Below are positions 1 through 8,745 of a stretch of DNA of 64,000 nt, piece by piece. The position numbers and the translations under genes were made by a program. Origin of the DNA: Hominenteromicrobium sp964531265 (lineage in GTDB: Bacteria > Bacillota > Clostridia > Oscillospirales > Acutalibacteraceae); assembly GCA_964531265.1 (NCBI GenBank), contig CAZHDW010000003.1, forward strand, positions 72,286-136,285, read 5' to 3'. How positions within the stretch are numbered: the first letter of the stretch is position 1; every line of letters begins with the position of its first letter. Below the pieces are notes generated by a model. It ran no database searches. It was given only the letters and a program-made list of their open reading frames with translations, and was not told the origin of the DNA.

Positions 1-313
1 TCTTGACCTCCAGCTTGCGTCCGAGCCCATTTCTCGTGTCGACAAACTCGGTAAGCTGCATACGGTCTCCGGGACAGCTCGAGACATACTTGCTGCCGTG
101 GCGCTCACCGGCCTTGTTCTGTCCGGATACATTGATCTCCAGCATTGTGAAGCGTGTGGTGTCAATCGGTGCGTTCGGAAATCTTCCATGGCGATGCACA
201 AGACTGCTTTCATCAAAGGGAAGTGCGGAAAAATGCAACAGCTTGCAGCCACCGTCCGCGCTTTTCTCAAAAACCATGTGAATGCCGTTTTCGAAAATGC
301 GTATAAGTTCCAT
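1..313 (-). CDS. alpha-galactosidase (GH36), N-terminal part only
   Basis: Only the first 104 codons are inside the window; the gene runs off the left edge. The start ATG (311-313, reverse strand) has a GGAGG site six bases upstream. The visible protein begins MELIRIFENG and contains HGSKYVSSCPGD followed by TRNGLGRKLEV, the pattern of the N-terminal beta-sandwich domain of GH36 alpha-galactosidases, where a histidine-glycine segment and an RN-x-x-GR-x-LE segment recur. The catalytic barrel is not visible, so activity cannot be confirmed. GH36 enzymes remove alpha-1,6-galactose from raffinose-type sugars or galactomannan. There is no signal peptide, which fits an intracellular enzyme. Confidence 0.7.
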   Translation of the reverse strand, partial: MELIRIFENGIHMVFEKSADGGCKLLHFSALPFDESSLVHRHGRFPNAPIDTTRFTMLEINVSGQNKAGERHGSKYVSSCPGDRMQLTEFVDTRNGLGRKLEVK

Positions 314-386
314 GATGAACCTCCACGAATAAATTGGTACGTACAAAATCGTATTGTAAAAATTGTAGCACATAGCATGGGTCATT

Positions 387-680
387 TCAAGACCGAAGTT
401 TGGGATCGTTGAAGCCGGCGTACTGTGCGGTTTTTCTCAGGCGATCAATGGCCTTGTGTATGTGTTTGCACACAGTACCGCGTGTCAGTCCGAGTGTATC
501 GGCTATCTGCTGCATGGTCAGCTCATCCCGTATGTACATAAGAAAAATGCTTCTCTGGCGCTCTGTCAGCTCGTTCTTTATTGCAAGCTCCAAAAGCCTC
601 AGGGCAGCCTGCATTTGGCGGCGATTTGTGCTCTGCTCCATGTCGATTACAGAGAGCACGCTCGGCATGCGCTGCGTCAT
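387..680 (-). CDS. sigma-70 region 4-like HTH protein
   Basis: Predicted 97-residue protein. Residues about 40-85 (LTERQRSIFLMYIRDELTMQ and the following IADTLGLTRGTVCKHIHKAI) form the helix-turn-helix of sigma-70 region 4. The first 35 residues are not recognisable. The start chosen is the ATG at 680, because it overlaps the stop codon of the upstream gene (ATGA, 677-680), indicating translational coupling. A longer reading to 725 is possible but has no better ribosome site. It could act as a half-sigma subunit with the upstream protein or as a small DNA-binding regulator; there is no recognisable region 2, so independent sigma activity is unlikely. Confidence 0.65.
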   Translation of the reverse strand: MTQRMPSVLSVIDMEQSTNRRQMQAALRLLELAIKNELTERQRSIFLMYIRDELTMQQIADTLGLTRGTVCKHIHKAIDRLRKTAQYAGFNDPKLRS

Positions 681-874
681 CTTGCACCTGTTCGCCGATG
701 CAGCAAATGGCCGACCATACGGCATTCCTCGTACATTTCCGTGAGTATTGCTATCCTGCGAGCCCTCTTGCCGCCAAGGTCGGGGCCGCTCTCCATTTTT
801 GCGGCGCGTATATGCGCCCTGATGATCTCCGCAGTGCTCAGGTATTCCTGCGAGAGCATCTCATCTGATTTCAT
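677..874 (-). CDS. small helical protein coupled to the region 4-like gene
   Basis: A 65-residue, charged and probably helical protein (MKSDEMLSQEYLSTAEIIRA at the N terminus) of no recognised family. The start has an AAAGGAAG site seven bases upstream, and the stop overlaps the start of the next gene, so the two are produced together. Upstream lies a good promoter and an SOS-like palindrome. Together the two proteins are about the size of one phage-type small sigma factor split in two, similar in principle to the two-part SigO/RsoA of Bacillus. That comparison is inferred only from arrangement and size. Confidence 0.5.
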   Translation of the reverse strand: MKSDEMLSQEYLSTAEIIRAHIRAAKMESGPDLGGKRARRIAILTEMYEECRMVGHLLHRRTGAR

Positions 875-905
875 AGATCCCGCTTCCTTTCGTATTCGAA
901 TATAT

Positions 906-956
906 AGAACATGTGTTCGTTAGTTTTATGTTAACACGAAAGTTTGGGGCTGTCAA
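906..956 (-). promoter_or_regulatory. promoter with SOS-like (LexA/DinR) box
   Basis: On the reverse strand, TTGACA (951-956), a 17-base spacer, then TAACAT (928-933). The palindrome CGAACACATGTTCT (906-919) lies just after the -10, around the expected transcription start. It fits the Gram-positive SOS box CGAACRNRYGTTYG at 13 of 14 positions. Position and match suggest LexA repression of the two small genes that follow. Confidence 0.6.
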
Positions 957-1073
957 TCGAACATCGAATGTTTGTTTGCTATTTGGTATGTGAAATTCCG
1001 TTTTCCGGTCATGGGCCGGAAGTCAGACAGAAAGTTTTTTTATAAAATGCCGGTAAGTTATCGGAGAAAACTC

Positions 1074-1102
1074 TTTAATTCACAAGAAAAATATGGTATA
1101 CT
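1074..1102 (+). promoter_or_regulatory. probable promoter of the chromate transporter pair
   Basis: TATACT (1097-1102) preceded at 17 bases by a weak TTTAAT (1074-1079). The start codon follows 38 bases later with an AGAGAGGAAG ribosome site. The 265-base gap before this gene otherwise holds only the divergent promoter and SOS-like box. Confidence 0.4.
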
Positions 1103-1139
1103 TACCAGACGATATTATTAAGAGAGGAAGAACCGATCT

Positions 1140-1697
1140 ATGAAAGGAAATGTAAAGCTTTGGGACCTGTTCCTTACGTTTGCACGCATCGGCGGTCTTA
1201 CGTTTGGCGGCGGATATGCAATGCTTCCCATGCTTCAGAAAGAGGTAGTAGAACAGAAAGGATGGGCAACTGAGGAAGAGCTGCTCGATTATTATGCGGT
1301 CGGTCAGTGCACACCCGGCGTTATTGCCGTAAACGTGGCCACATTCATCGGCCAGAAAGAACGCGGAATCATTGGCGGTATTATCGCGACCTTCGGCGTT
1401 GTGGCACCGTCCTTTGCCATAATCCTGCTGCTGGCCTCCGTCATCAATCACTTTAACGAGAATCCGATAGTTGTTCATGCGCTTGCAGGCATTCGTGTGG
1501 CTGTTGCGGCACTGGTCGTTTCAGCTATCATCAAGCTGTGGAAGAAGGGCGTCAAGGACGTGCTCGGTGTTATCGTCTTTGCGTTAGTCGTGGTGCTGTC
1601 ACTGGTGCTCGACGTATCGCCCATCATCATCGTCGTTACAACAATGCTGTTTGGCATCGTATATGGCCGTGTGGCCGGAAAGGGGGAGAATAAATAA
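1140..1697 (+). CDS. chromate transporter, N-terminal-half subunit (CHR family)
   Basis: A 185-residue membrane protein of the short-chain CHR family (Chromate_transp domain). The motif FGGGYAMLPMLQKEVV near residue 27 and CTPGVIAVNVATFIG near residue 60 are typical of CHR proteins, with about five to six hydrophobic segments. Short CHR proteins work as pairs of unequal halves; the next gene supplies the other half and overlaps the stop by one base (TAATG). Substrate may be chromate or another oxyanion, since this family is widespread in organisms with no chromate exposure. Ribosome site: AGAGAGGAAG ahead of the ATG. Confidence 0.88.
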   Translation: MKGNVKLWDLFLTFARIGGLTFGGGYAMLPMLQKEVVEQKGWATEEELLDYYAVGQCTPGVIAVNVATFIGQKERGIIGGIIATFGVVAPSFAIILLLASVINHFNENPIVVHALAGIRVAVAALVVSAIIKLWKKGVKDVLGVIVFALVVVLSLVLDVSPIIIVVTTMLFGIVYGRVAGKGENK

Positions 1698-2296
1698 TGA
1701 CCTTCCTGATTTTGTTCTTTGAATTCTTCAAGACCGGTCTGTTCGCTATCGGCGGCGGTCTTGCAACACTCCCGTTCCTTTATGAAATTGCCGATAAATA
1801 CACATGGTTCAGGGTTGAGATGATTCCCGATATGATTGCCATATCCGAGTCCACCCCGGGCCCAATAGGTGTAAATATGGCTACATATGCCGGCTTCAAT
1901 GCTGGCTGTGAGCTTGGCGGAGTTGCAGGCGGCATTCTCGGCGCCTTTACCGCGACCACAGGACTTATCACACCGAGCATCATTGTCATACTCATCGTGG
2001 CACAGTTCCTTAAAAAGTTTAAGGACAGCAAAACGGTGCAGGATGTTTTCTATACACTTCGTCCGGCAGTCACCGGCCTCATCGCCTGTGCATGCTTCAC
2101 AACGATGAACGGTTCACTGTTCTTTACCGATGCCATTGCGGGTTTTGCAGGCGCAGCAGACCTTCTCAAGATATTCAACCTCCCGGCAATAATCCTCTTT
2201 GCGGTGCTGCTTGTGGGTATTCAGAAGCTTGAAAAGGTGCATCCGGTCGTTTTCATAGTAATAGCGGCCGTTGTCGGTATTGTTTTGAAATTCTAA
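1697..2296 (+). CDS. chromate transporter, C-terminal-half subunit (CHR family)
   Basis: A 199-residue partner of the preceding gene, starting inside its stop codon. FAIGGGLATLPFLYE (about residues 16-30) and STPGPIGVNMATYAG (about 52-66) repeat the two CHR signatures, showing that the two genes are homologous halves. About six hydrophobic stretches follow. The two proteins presumably form a heteromeric antiporter in the cytoplasmic membrane. Confidence 0.88.
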   Translation: MTFLILFFEFFKTGLFAIGGGLATLPFLYEIADKYTWFRVEMIPDMIAISESTPGPIGVNMATYAGFNAGCELGGVAGGILGAFTATTGLITPSIIVILIVAQFLKKFKDSKTVQDVFYTLRPAVTGLIACACFTTMNGSLFFTDAIAGFAGAADLLKIFNLPAIILFAVLLVGIQKLEKVHPVVFIVIAAVVGIVLKF

Positions 2297-2386
2297 GCTT
2301 TTCCGGCATTTTGGTACTGTTAATTTAAGGCGTTTTGTTCTATAATAGTTAAAGAATAACACCTGTATGGGAAGGAGCTATCAGTT

Positions 2387-2869
2387 ATGGAGTTTTTCAA
2401 GAGCGTTAAATCCGCCTTCAAATCCGCCGGTGGGGCGGTTCAAAATGCGGTGGATGTCGTTGCGGAGAAGAACCGCAAATCAGCACTTATCAATCGTCTG
2501 CGCACAGTTATCCGTTGTGAGGAAAAGGCAGCGGAGCGCGCCTACCTTGCTTTGGGTCGCTATTATTACCACAATATGCGTGATGCGGCAAATGTCGAAA
2601 CAGAGAACTATTGCGTTGGCATCGATGCAGCCGAAAAGCGCATTGAAGAGGCCATGCTGAAGCTCGAAGCGCTGAATCATGAGGAGCTTGAGGAAGTGAC
2701 GGAGGAGCCGATTGTTTCCCCCGAGGAGGTCAGGATCTTCGAATCCGAAAGCATCGCCGATGAAGCTGTGCCGGAGGGCTTTGTGGATGAGGCCGTGGAG
2801 CCTGCTGAGCCCGTTCAGGAGCTTACCGAGGAAGAGCCGGACGACAGCGAGGGACTTCCGTACGCATAA
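2387..2869 (+). CDS. hypothetical protein with helical core and acidic tail
   Basis: A 160-residue cytoplasmic-looking protein of unrecognised family. Residues 1-100 are predicted helical and basic (MEFFKSVKSAFKSAGGAVQN start). From about residue 100 the protein is very rich in Glu, Asp, Pro and Val, probably disordered. The start has a GGAAGGAG site. Its stop TAA shares a base with the start of mnmA, so the two are co-transcribed and probably coupled. No function can be assigned; no membrane segment or signal peptide is seen. Confidence 0.6.
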   Translation: MEFFKSVKSAFKSAGGAVQNAVDVVAEKNRKSALINRLRTVIRCEEKAAERAYLALGRYYYHNMRDAANVETENYCVGIDAAEKRIEEAMLKLEALNHEELEEVTEEPIVSPEEVRIFESESIADEAVPEGFVDEAVEPAEPVQELTEEEPDDSEGLPYA

Positions 2870-3927
2870 TGGAGAGGATACTTGTTGGAATGAGCGGCGG
2901 CGTCGACAGCTCGGTTGCGGCCCTGCTGCTGAAGCAGGCCGGCTATGATGTTACCGGCATGACGATGCGCTTAAAGCCGCGATACATGCTCTCCGAGGCA
3001 CAGGCCGCTGCAATGGACAGGGAAGTAGCGGATGCGGCTGCTGTTTGCGCTAAGCTGCAAATACCGCATTTGGCACCGGATCTTTCCGAGGACTTTGAAA
3101 AAAAGGTAATACAGCCGTTCATCGAGTCATATAAAAAGGGTGAGACCCCGAACCCCTGCTTTCTCTGTAATCAGACTATCAAGTTCGGAGTAATGCTCGA
3201 CTGGGCGATTGCAAACGGCTTTGATAAGGTGGCTACCGGGCATTATGCGCATATTTCGGTAGAAAACGGCCGTGCGCTGCTGATGCGTTCACCGGACAGG
3301 AAGGATCAGAGCTATTTTCTCAGCGGTCTTACGCCGTACCAGCTTGCACATACGCTGATACCCATGCGTGACAGAAGCAAGGAGGAAACGCGTGAGCTTG
3401 CGGAGAAATATGAGCTTCCGGTCGCTGCTAAGGCGGACAGCCAGGAGATATGCTTCATACCCGATAACGATTATGTCAGCTTTCTCGAAAGATTTGGCGG
3501 AGAGCTGCCTGGCGAAGGAGTCTTTGTCTCGCCGCAGGGTGAGGTGCTTGGCCGACACAGCGGCATCCATCATTATACGATCGGACAGCGAAAGGGGCTT
3601 GGCATCACTTTCGGTGAACCGCGCTTCGTAACGGGCATTGACCCGGACAAAAACACGGTTGTGCTTGGAAAAAACGACGATTGCCTGACGAGTATTGTGC
3701 GAATAAACAAGCTTAATCTCATTCTTATGGATGAGCTTACAGAACCTGTTTTTGTGGAAGCTAAGGTGCGTTACGCCGCAAAGCCGCAGCGCGCAAGGCT
3801 GGTGCCGACGGGTGCCGACACTGCCGTTCTCGAATTTGAGGTGCCGCAGCGCGCGGTAACTCCGGGACAGGTGGCTGCAATGTATCAGGGAGATTATGTG
3901 CTCGGTTCGGGCATTATATGCCGATAA
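2869..3927 (+). CDS. mnmA: tRNA-specific 2-thiouridylase MnmA
   Basis: A 352-residue enzyme close to the usual family length. It makes the 2-thio group of U34 in tRNA-Lys, -Glu and -Gln using ATP and a sulfur donor. The PP-loop GMSGGVDSSVAALLL is at residues 7-21, the catalytic Cys lies in TPNPCFLCNQTIKF near residue 97, and the second Cys is in SQEICFIPD near residue 195. The C-terminal beta-barrel ends in GQVAAMYQGDYVLGSGII. It starts one base inside the preceding stop. Sulfur relay partners such as an IscS-type desulfurase are not seen nearby. Confidence 0.95.
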   Translation: MERILVGMSGGVDSSVAALLLKQAGYDVTGMTMRLKPRYMLSEAQAAAMDREVADAAAVCAKLQIPHLAPDLSEDFEKKVIQPFIESYKKGETPNPCFLCNQTIKFGVMLDWAIANGFDKVATGHYAHISVENGRALLMRSPDRKDQSYFLSGLTPYQLAHTLIPMRDRSKEETRELAEKYELPVAAKADSQEICFIPDNDYVSFLERFGGELPGEGVFVSPQGEVLGRHSGIHHYTIGQRKGLGITFGEPRFVTGIDPDKNTVVLGKNDDCLTSIVRINKLNLILMDELTEPVFVEAKVRYAAKPQRARLVPTGADTAVLEFEVPQRAVTPGQVAAMYQGDYVLGSGIICR

Positions 3928-3959
3928 ATCAGATTATTGCGCATATAGAAAGGAAAATT

Positions 3960-4586
3960 ATGTCTACCGGAATTACTAAGGATATCGTCTGCCCCTCTTG
4001 CGGACAGACCCAGAAGCTGGAGCTTTACACCAGCATAAACGCAAAGGAAAATCCAGAGCTTCGCCGTGATATTCTGCGCGAGTCTGTTTTTGACTGGGAG
4101 TGCCGTCATTGCGGTTACACCGCTCAGATGGCGTACCCCACGATATATCATGACCCGGATAAGGGCTTTATGGTTTGCCTGAGACCCTCCGGCGCGGTAT
4201 CAAAGCCGGAAACCGTTCCGGCAGTCAAAAAGCTTATTAAGCGCAGTGTTAAGAATCCGCAGGAGCTCAAGGAAAAAATACTCATCTTTGAAGCAGGTCT
4301 GGACGATGCTGCTGTGGAGCTCGTGAAAAACGCGATAGTTACAGTCATCAAAAAGTCATTTGACGGCAATGTGCATGCATATTTCAGCTCGGTGCAGGAT
4401 GAGACGATTAAATTCGCTTTGTTTATCAAGGGACGTCAGGAGCCTGTGTATCAGACAACACAGATGGCGGTTTACCGTCAGTCACAGGAGGTTCTGCGTG
4501 CGCTGGATTACAGAGTGCTGGATGATTTTGCGGTAGTGAACTCCAAGCTGGCACAGCAGCTTCTGGATCAGTACAAATCCATATAA
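3960..4586 (+). CDS. CpXC domain protein
   Basis: A 208-residue protein with two zinc-knuckle pairs near the N terminus: CPSCGQTQ (residues 11-18) and CRHCGYTAQ (about 47-55). This Cys-Pro-x-Cys arrangement defines the CpXC domain, a metal-binding family of unknown function found mainly in Firmicutes. The rest resembles no known catalytic domain. I chose the ATG at 3960 over an in-frame ATG 42 bases upstream, because AAAGGA lies directly before it while the upstream ATG falls inside mnmA. Confidence 0.75.
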   Translation: MSTGITKDIVCPSCGQTQKLELYTSINAKENPELRRDILRESVFDWECRHCGYTAQMAYPTIYHDPDKGFMVCLRPSGAVSKPETVPAVKKLIKRSVKNPQELKEKILIFEAGLDDAAVELVKNAIVTVIKKSFDGNVHAYFSSVQDETIKFALFIKGRQEPVYQTTQMAVYRQSQEVLRALDYRVLDDFAVVNSKLAQQLLDQYKSI

Positions 4587-4592
4587 AAGATA

Positions 4593-4624
4593 AAGGCTTC
4601 ACAGCTCAAAACCTGTGAAGCCTT
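4593..4624. terminator. hairpin between convergent genes
   Basis: Perfect 12-bp stem AAGGCTTCACAG / CTGTGAAGCCTT with an 8-base loop, lying between the CpXC gene and the convergent amidohydrolase. Short A/T runs flank both sides, so it may serve both strands. Confidence 0.75.
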
Positions 4625-4634
4625 AAATATTGTC

Positions 4635-6239
4635 TTAATAAACTCTTTCGCCGTTCAGATATGTCTCTGCGACGGAAATGCCGTGCAGCGAGGAGGTTTC
4701 AACGCTAAAGGGGTCATCGTTCAGCACAACAAAATCGGCGAGCATACCGGGGGCTATGCGGCCCTTCAGGTCTTCCTCAAAGGAAGCATATGCGCCGCCC
4801 TTTGTAAAGCTGTCAATTGCCTGCTGTACGGTGAGTGCTTCCTCCGGGCGGTAGGGAGCGGCGTTACTGCCTATGCTGCGGCGCGTGACAGCGCACTCAA
4901 TGCCACACATGACAACGGGGTCCTCCACCGGTGCGTCCGAGCCGTTTGAAAAGCTTACTCCGTTTTCCATGAACGACCTTGCGGCGTAGCTTGTAGATGC
5001 CAGCTCTTCTCCGACACGTTCAAGCACGATGCGCGAATCATAATCGATGAATATCGACTGAGCGTATACATGCAGTCCCATATCCTTTATGCGCTGAAGC
5101 TGCTCCGGGCGCGTTATCTGGCAGTGAACTATACCGTGGCGGTGATCCCTGCGTGGGCACTCCTTAAGTGCCTTTTCGTAGGCATCCAGCACGCAGTCCA
5201 GAATGCCGTCGCCTATGGAATGCACGGCTATCGGCATACCGTTTCTGTTTGCAAGGCCGCACATTTCGTCAAATTGCTGCTGAGTGTATACCGGTATGCC
5301 GCAGGTGGAGGGGGCGTCGGCATACGGCCTTGAAAGATATGCCGTGCGCGCACCGAGTGAACCGTCACCGAGCATCTTGAGAGGGCCGTTTTTGAAGCGC
5401 TCGTTTCCGCGCTTGTGATAACCGGCGGCGATGAATTCCGAAAGTTTTTCGACATTTGTAAAGTGGGACTGCTCGTTTACGCGAACGGTGAGCTCTCCGC
5501 TTTCGGCCATTTCCTCCATGACCGACATTACGGTGGAATAGCCGAGCTGTGGGATCGTTTCATAGTCATCACTCTGACAAGAGGTTATTCCGTAGCTGTT
5601 CAGCCTTGCACAGGCCTTTTTTATCATCCTGCGTACATCCTCCCTGTCGGGAACGGGTATCGCCTTGAAAATTAGATCCATGGCGTTTTCAAAGAACTGT
5701 CCGAGCGGCTCTCCGTTTTCGTCCACGGCAAAGCGTCCGCCGCGGGGCTGGGGTGTGTTCTTATCTATGCCGAGCATCTCGAGAGCCCTTGAGTTTACCA
5801 CGCAGATATGTCCGCAGGCTCTGCTTATGCATATGGGGTGCTCTGTGGAGACGGTATCAAGATCCCAGCGTGTGGGAAAGCGATGCTCGCCGGAGAAATA
5901 ATCCTGATTGAAGCCGCGTCCGCGAACCCATGCTCCGGGAGATAGGTTGTTCTCCGATATATGCTCTCTGAGGCAGTCGAGAACATCCTCAAGTGAGGTG
6001 GTATGTGCCGCAAGCTGCGCCATGTCGAGGGTTTGTCCCATGTTCAGCAGATGCATGTGAGAATCATTAAAGCCTGCGCAAACAAATTTGCCGCCGAGGT
6101 CTATGAGCTCCCCGTCAATATCATTTATGCTGTTGTTATCGAATATTTCGGTGAACTTACCGTTTTCCACCGAAAATCCGGAGGCAAAGTCGTCTCCGGT
6201 ATATACCTTTGCGTTTATATAGATTTTGCGGTCACTCAT
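4635..6239 (-). CDS. YtcJ-like metal-dependent amidohydrolase
   Basis: A 534-residue amidohydrolase of the amidohydrolase-3/YtcJ family. FVCAGFNDSHMHLLNMG near residue 55 carries the first metal HxH; HSIGDGILD near 340 and HCQITRPEQLQRI near 370 supply further ligands, and the FSNGSDAPVEDP motif near 455 carries the last Asp. The C terminus (GRIAPGMLADFVVLNDDPF) rebuilds the small beta-sandwich. Members hydrolyse N-formyl or N-acyl groups or cyclic amides; the substrate here is unknown. The ATG at 6239 was chosen because of GGAG eight bases upstream. No signal peptide. Confidence 0.85.
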   Translation of the reverse strand: MSDRKIYINAKVYTGDDFASGFSVENGKFTEIFDNNSINDIDGELIDLGGKFVCAGFNDSHMHLLNMGQTLDMAQLAAHTTSLEDVLDCLREHISENNLSPGAWVRGRGFNQDYFSGEHRFPTRWDLDTVSTEHPICISRACGHICVVNSRALEMLGIDKNTPQPRGGRFAVDENGEPLGQFFENAMDLIFKAIPVPDREDVRRMIKKACARLNSYGITSCQSDDYETIPQLGYSTVMSVMEEMAESGELTVRVNEQSHFTNVEKLSEFIAAGYHKRGNERFKNGPLKMLGDGSLGARTAYLSRPYADAPSTCGIPVYTQQQFDEMCGLANRNGMPIAVHSIGDGILDCVLDAYEKALKECPRRDHRHGIVHCQITRPEQLQRIKDMGLHVYAQSIFIDYDSRIVLERVGEELASTSYAARSFMENGVSFSNGSDAPVEDPVVMCGIECAVTRRSIGSNAAPYRPEEALTVQQAIDSFTKGGAYASFEEDLKGRIAPGMLADFVVLNDDPFSVETSSLHGISVAETYLNGERVY

Positions 6240-6351
6240 TATTTCAGCTCCAGTCAGCCGCAAAGCGGCGAAAATCCATTATTATGTACTAATTATAGAG
6301 TTCTCGAAAAGGCCTGTCAAGAAATCAAAACCAATCGAAAAAAATTAATAC

Positions 6352-6380
6352 TTGAGGTTTTTAGTATTTTAGTGTATTAT
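6352..6380 (+). promoter_or_regulatory. promoter of the E2-like gene
   Basis: TTGAGG (6352-6357), exactly 17 bases, TATTAT (6375-6380), about 77 bases ahead of the start codon. Confidence 0.5.
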
Positions 6381-6456
6381 TACTATGTATCTGCTTGCGA
6401 TATTTGCGGGAAACGCAGCGGATAAGCTTGAGAATTACCACCAGGAGGGTATAAAT

Positions 6457-7314
6457 ATGTTTGGAAAAAGAGCGGATGGACGCCGTGTGAGGAGTATAGA
6501 CCCCATACAGTGCATCACACCGTATATCATGAAGACTCGTACCGACTCAATGAACATGTTCGAGGAGAACTTGGATTGCTCCGGTATGGATGCCTACATG
6601 AAGGAAAAAAGAGCCGAGGGTCTGCGCATGTCCTATATGCATCTGACAATTGCGGCGGTCGTTCGCACGATAGCGCTTCGCCCGAGACTGAATCGCTTTG
6701 TAATGAACGGCAGAATATACACGCGTCCGAAAATCTGGGTCAGCTTTGTCGTTCATCACGATCTGCGCTCGGAGGATGACGGAACTACCATAAAGCTCTG
6801 CTTTGACGGCACGGAAAGCCTCAGAGAGCTGTGCGAAAAGATAGACGAGGCCATTATTCGTGAGACCACTCAGCACAAGGAGCAGAATGCCACGGATAAA
6901 TTGGCAAAGCTCGTTACGAGCGTTCCCGGCCCGATCATCAAGCTGATAGTCAACACACTCATGTGGATGGATAAGCACAATATCATGCCGAAGGCCGTAA
7001 TCGACGCAAGTCCGTTCCACACCTCCATGTTTATAACGAATCTGCGTTCACTCGGCATTAACCATGTTTTCCACCATGTATATGAGTTCGGAACCACGGG
7101 AATCTTTGTTGCCATAGGCAAGGAGCGCCGTACGCCGGAGGTTCAGGGCAGCAGCGTTGGCATAGGAAAGCAGATGGGTATGGCGGTCGTGTGTGATGAG
7201 CGCTTCTGCGACGGTCTGTATTTTGCAAGGTCGATGAAGATGATGAGAAAGTTCATCAACGACCCGAAGCTGATGGAAGACGCACTCGACAAGAAAATTG
7301 AAGACGAAGAATAA
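6457..7314 (+). CDS. 2-oxoacid dehydrogenase E2-type acyltransferase, catalytic domain only
   Basis: A 285-residue protein resembling the CAT-like catalytic domain of dihydrolipoyl acyltransferases, with no lipoyl or E1/E3-binding domain. YMHLTIAAVVRTIALRPRLN (about residues 50-70) and the C-terminal CDERFCDGLYFARSMKMMRK resemble the family's trimer core; the usual DHRxxDG motif is replaced by DERFCDG, so the catalytic His is missing. It therefore may be a binding or non-acyltransferase derivative. The ATG at 6457 has a strong AGGAGGG site; the longer reading does not. No E1 or E3 gene is near. Confidence 0.7.
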   Translation: MFGKRADGRRVRSIDPIQCITPYIMKTRTDSMNMFEENLDCSGMDAYMKEKRAEGLRMSYMHLTIAAVVRTIALRPRLNRFVMNGRIYTRPKIWVSFVVHHDLRSEDDGTTIKLCFDGTESLRELCEKIDEAIIRETTQHKEQNATDKLAKLVTSVPGPIIKLIVNTLMWMDKHNIMPKAVIDASPFHTSMFITNLRSLGINHVFHHVYEFGTTGIFVAIGKERRTPEVQGSSVGIGKQMGMAVVCDERFCDGLYFARSMKMMRKFINDPKLMEDALDKKIEDEE

Positions 7315-7320
7315 AAGCTC

Positions 7321-7355
7321 AGCCTCACCGGAAAGCTCCGGCGAGGCTGTTTTTT
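7321..7355 (+). terminator. intrinsic terminator
   Basis: AGCCTCACCGG / CCGGCGAGGCT stem (one mismatch) followed by six Ts, just after the E2-like gene. Confidence 0.9.
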
Positions 7356-7357
7356 GC

Positions 7358-8575
7358 TTATTTGTGTTCGTTTAGCCAGCGCATAGCGGTGTGTGCGTGT
7401 ACGGCGGCACCCACTGGGAGTGCAGCCTCGTCAAAACGCGCCATCGGATGATGCTGCGGATAGCGGTAGCCGTTTTCGGGATGTCCGGCAGCCATGGCGA
7501 GCATAATGGACGGCACTTCCTGGCTGATATAGGCAAAGTCCTCGGAGCCGGCGGATTTAGAAGAGCTTCCGCCAAGCTTCTGCAATTCGGGAACGGTGAA
7601 GGTCATTTCCCGTCCGAGAAGTTCCCTGATATATTCCGGCATTTCCTCTGCAAGCGTTGGATCATTATAGAGCGTTGGGCAGCCGCTGCCGAAGCTTACC
7701 TCGGCCTTGGCTCTGAAAGCCGTCGCAACGGCACAGGAAATCTCGGATATTCTCTTTTTGAGGTATGCCCTGACATCCTCATCAAAGGTGCGCAGTGTTC
7801 CTCCAAGCTCGGCGGTGTCTGGGATAACATTTGAGGCAGTTCCTGCGTGGAAGGTTCCTATCGTCAGAACAGCTCGATCTGAGACCGCAAGCTCGCGTGC
7901 GCTGAGCTCCTGTAAAGCTATTACTATGTGTGCTGCGGCATTCAGTGGGTCGATACCGGCGTTTGGCATTGAGCCGTGACAACCGACACCCTGAACACGT
8001 ATGGTGAAGTAATCAGCGGCCGGCGCGCTGACACCGGGAGCGGAGACGATGACCGTTCCGCTTGAAAAGGGCATACCTGCCATTACATGTATCATCATTG
8101 CCGCATCCGGGGTCGGGTCTTTGAGAACACCGTTAGCTATCATGTCGGAGGCACCCTCAAATATTTCCTCGGCTGGCTGGAACATCAGCTTTACTGTTCC
8201 GTCGATGTCATCCTCATGGGCCTTGAGCAGCTTTGCCGCACCGATCAGCATTGCCGTGTGCATATCGTGACCACAGGCGTGCATATTGCCGTTTTCCGCC
8301 GCAAAGCTCTCACCGGATTCCTCCTTTATTGGCAGGGCATCCATATCGGCACGGAGCAGGAATGTCTTGCCCGGCTTCTTGCCGCCGATCACTGCGACAA
8401 GCCCGGCTTTTCCACAGCTTTCCGCGTGAATGTTGAGCTTTTCAAGCTCATTTCTTACGATATCCACCGTATTTTCAATATCAAATCCGACGCCTGCCGA
8501 GCGGTGCAGGCTTCTACGAACCCGGCTTAGCTCTTCGGAATAGGCTTTTGCTTCCGCATAGAGATCATATTTCAT
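7358..8575 (-). CDS. M20 family amidohydrolase (aminoacylase/hippurate hydrolase type)
   Basis: A 405-residue enzyme with the M20D pattern: NGNMHACGHDMHTAMLIGAA near residues 95-115 (metal ligands in HACGHDMH), FQPAEEIFEGASDMI near 132 (catalytic Glu pair), the dimerisation lid in the middle, and SEDFAYISQEVPS near 350. Such enzymes hydrolyse N-acyl amino acids or IAA-type conjugates in the cytoplasm. The start at 8575 has AAAGGAAG upstream; a nearby ATG at 8580 hits a stop after one codon. Convergent with the E2-like gene. Confidence 0.9.
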   Translation of the reverse strand: MKYDLYAEAKAYSEELSRVRRSLHRSAGVGFDIENTVDIVRNELEKLNIHAESCGKAGLVAVIGGKKPGKTFLLRADMDALPIKEESGESFAAENGNMHACGHDMHTAMLIGAAKLLKAHEDDIDGTVKLMFQPAEEIFEGASDMIANGVLKDPTPDAAMMIHVMAGMPFSSGTVIVSAPGVSAPAADYFTIRVQGVGCHGSMPNAGIDPLNAAAHIVIALQELSARELAVSDRAVLTIGTFHAGTASNVIPDTAELGGTLRTFDEDVRAYLKKRISEISCAVATAFRAKAEVSFGSGCPTLYNDPTLAEEMPEYIRELLGREMTFTVPELQKLGGSSSKSAGSEDFAYISQEVPSIMLAMAAGHPENGYRYPQHHPMARFDEAALPVGAAVHAHTAMRWLNEHK

Positions 8576-8745
8576 ATCATTACTTCCTTTCAAGTATATT
8601 TTACCACATAGACCTGAAAATACAACAGCAAAATGCCTTTTGGGCATGGCAGGGATACATAACAGGTATTGGACTTTATGACGTTCGTGTCGTACAATTT
8701 AGTCAGAAATAAGGCACGGCCGGCCATGGAAAGGAAAGACATTAC

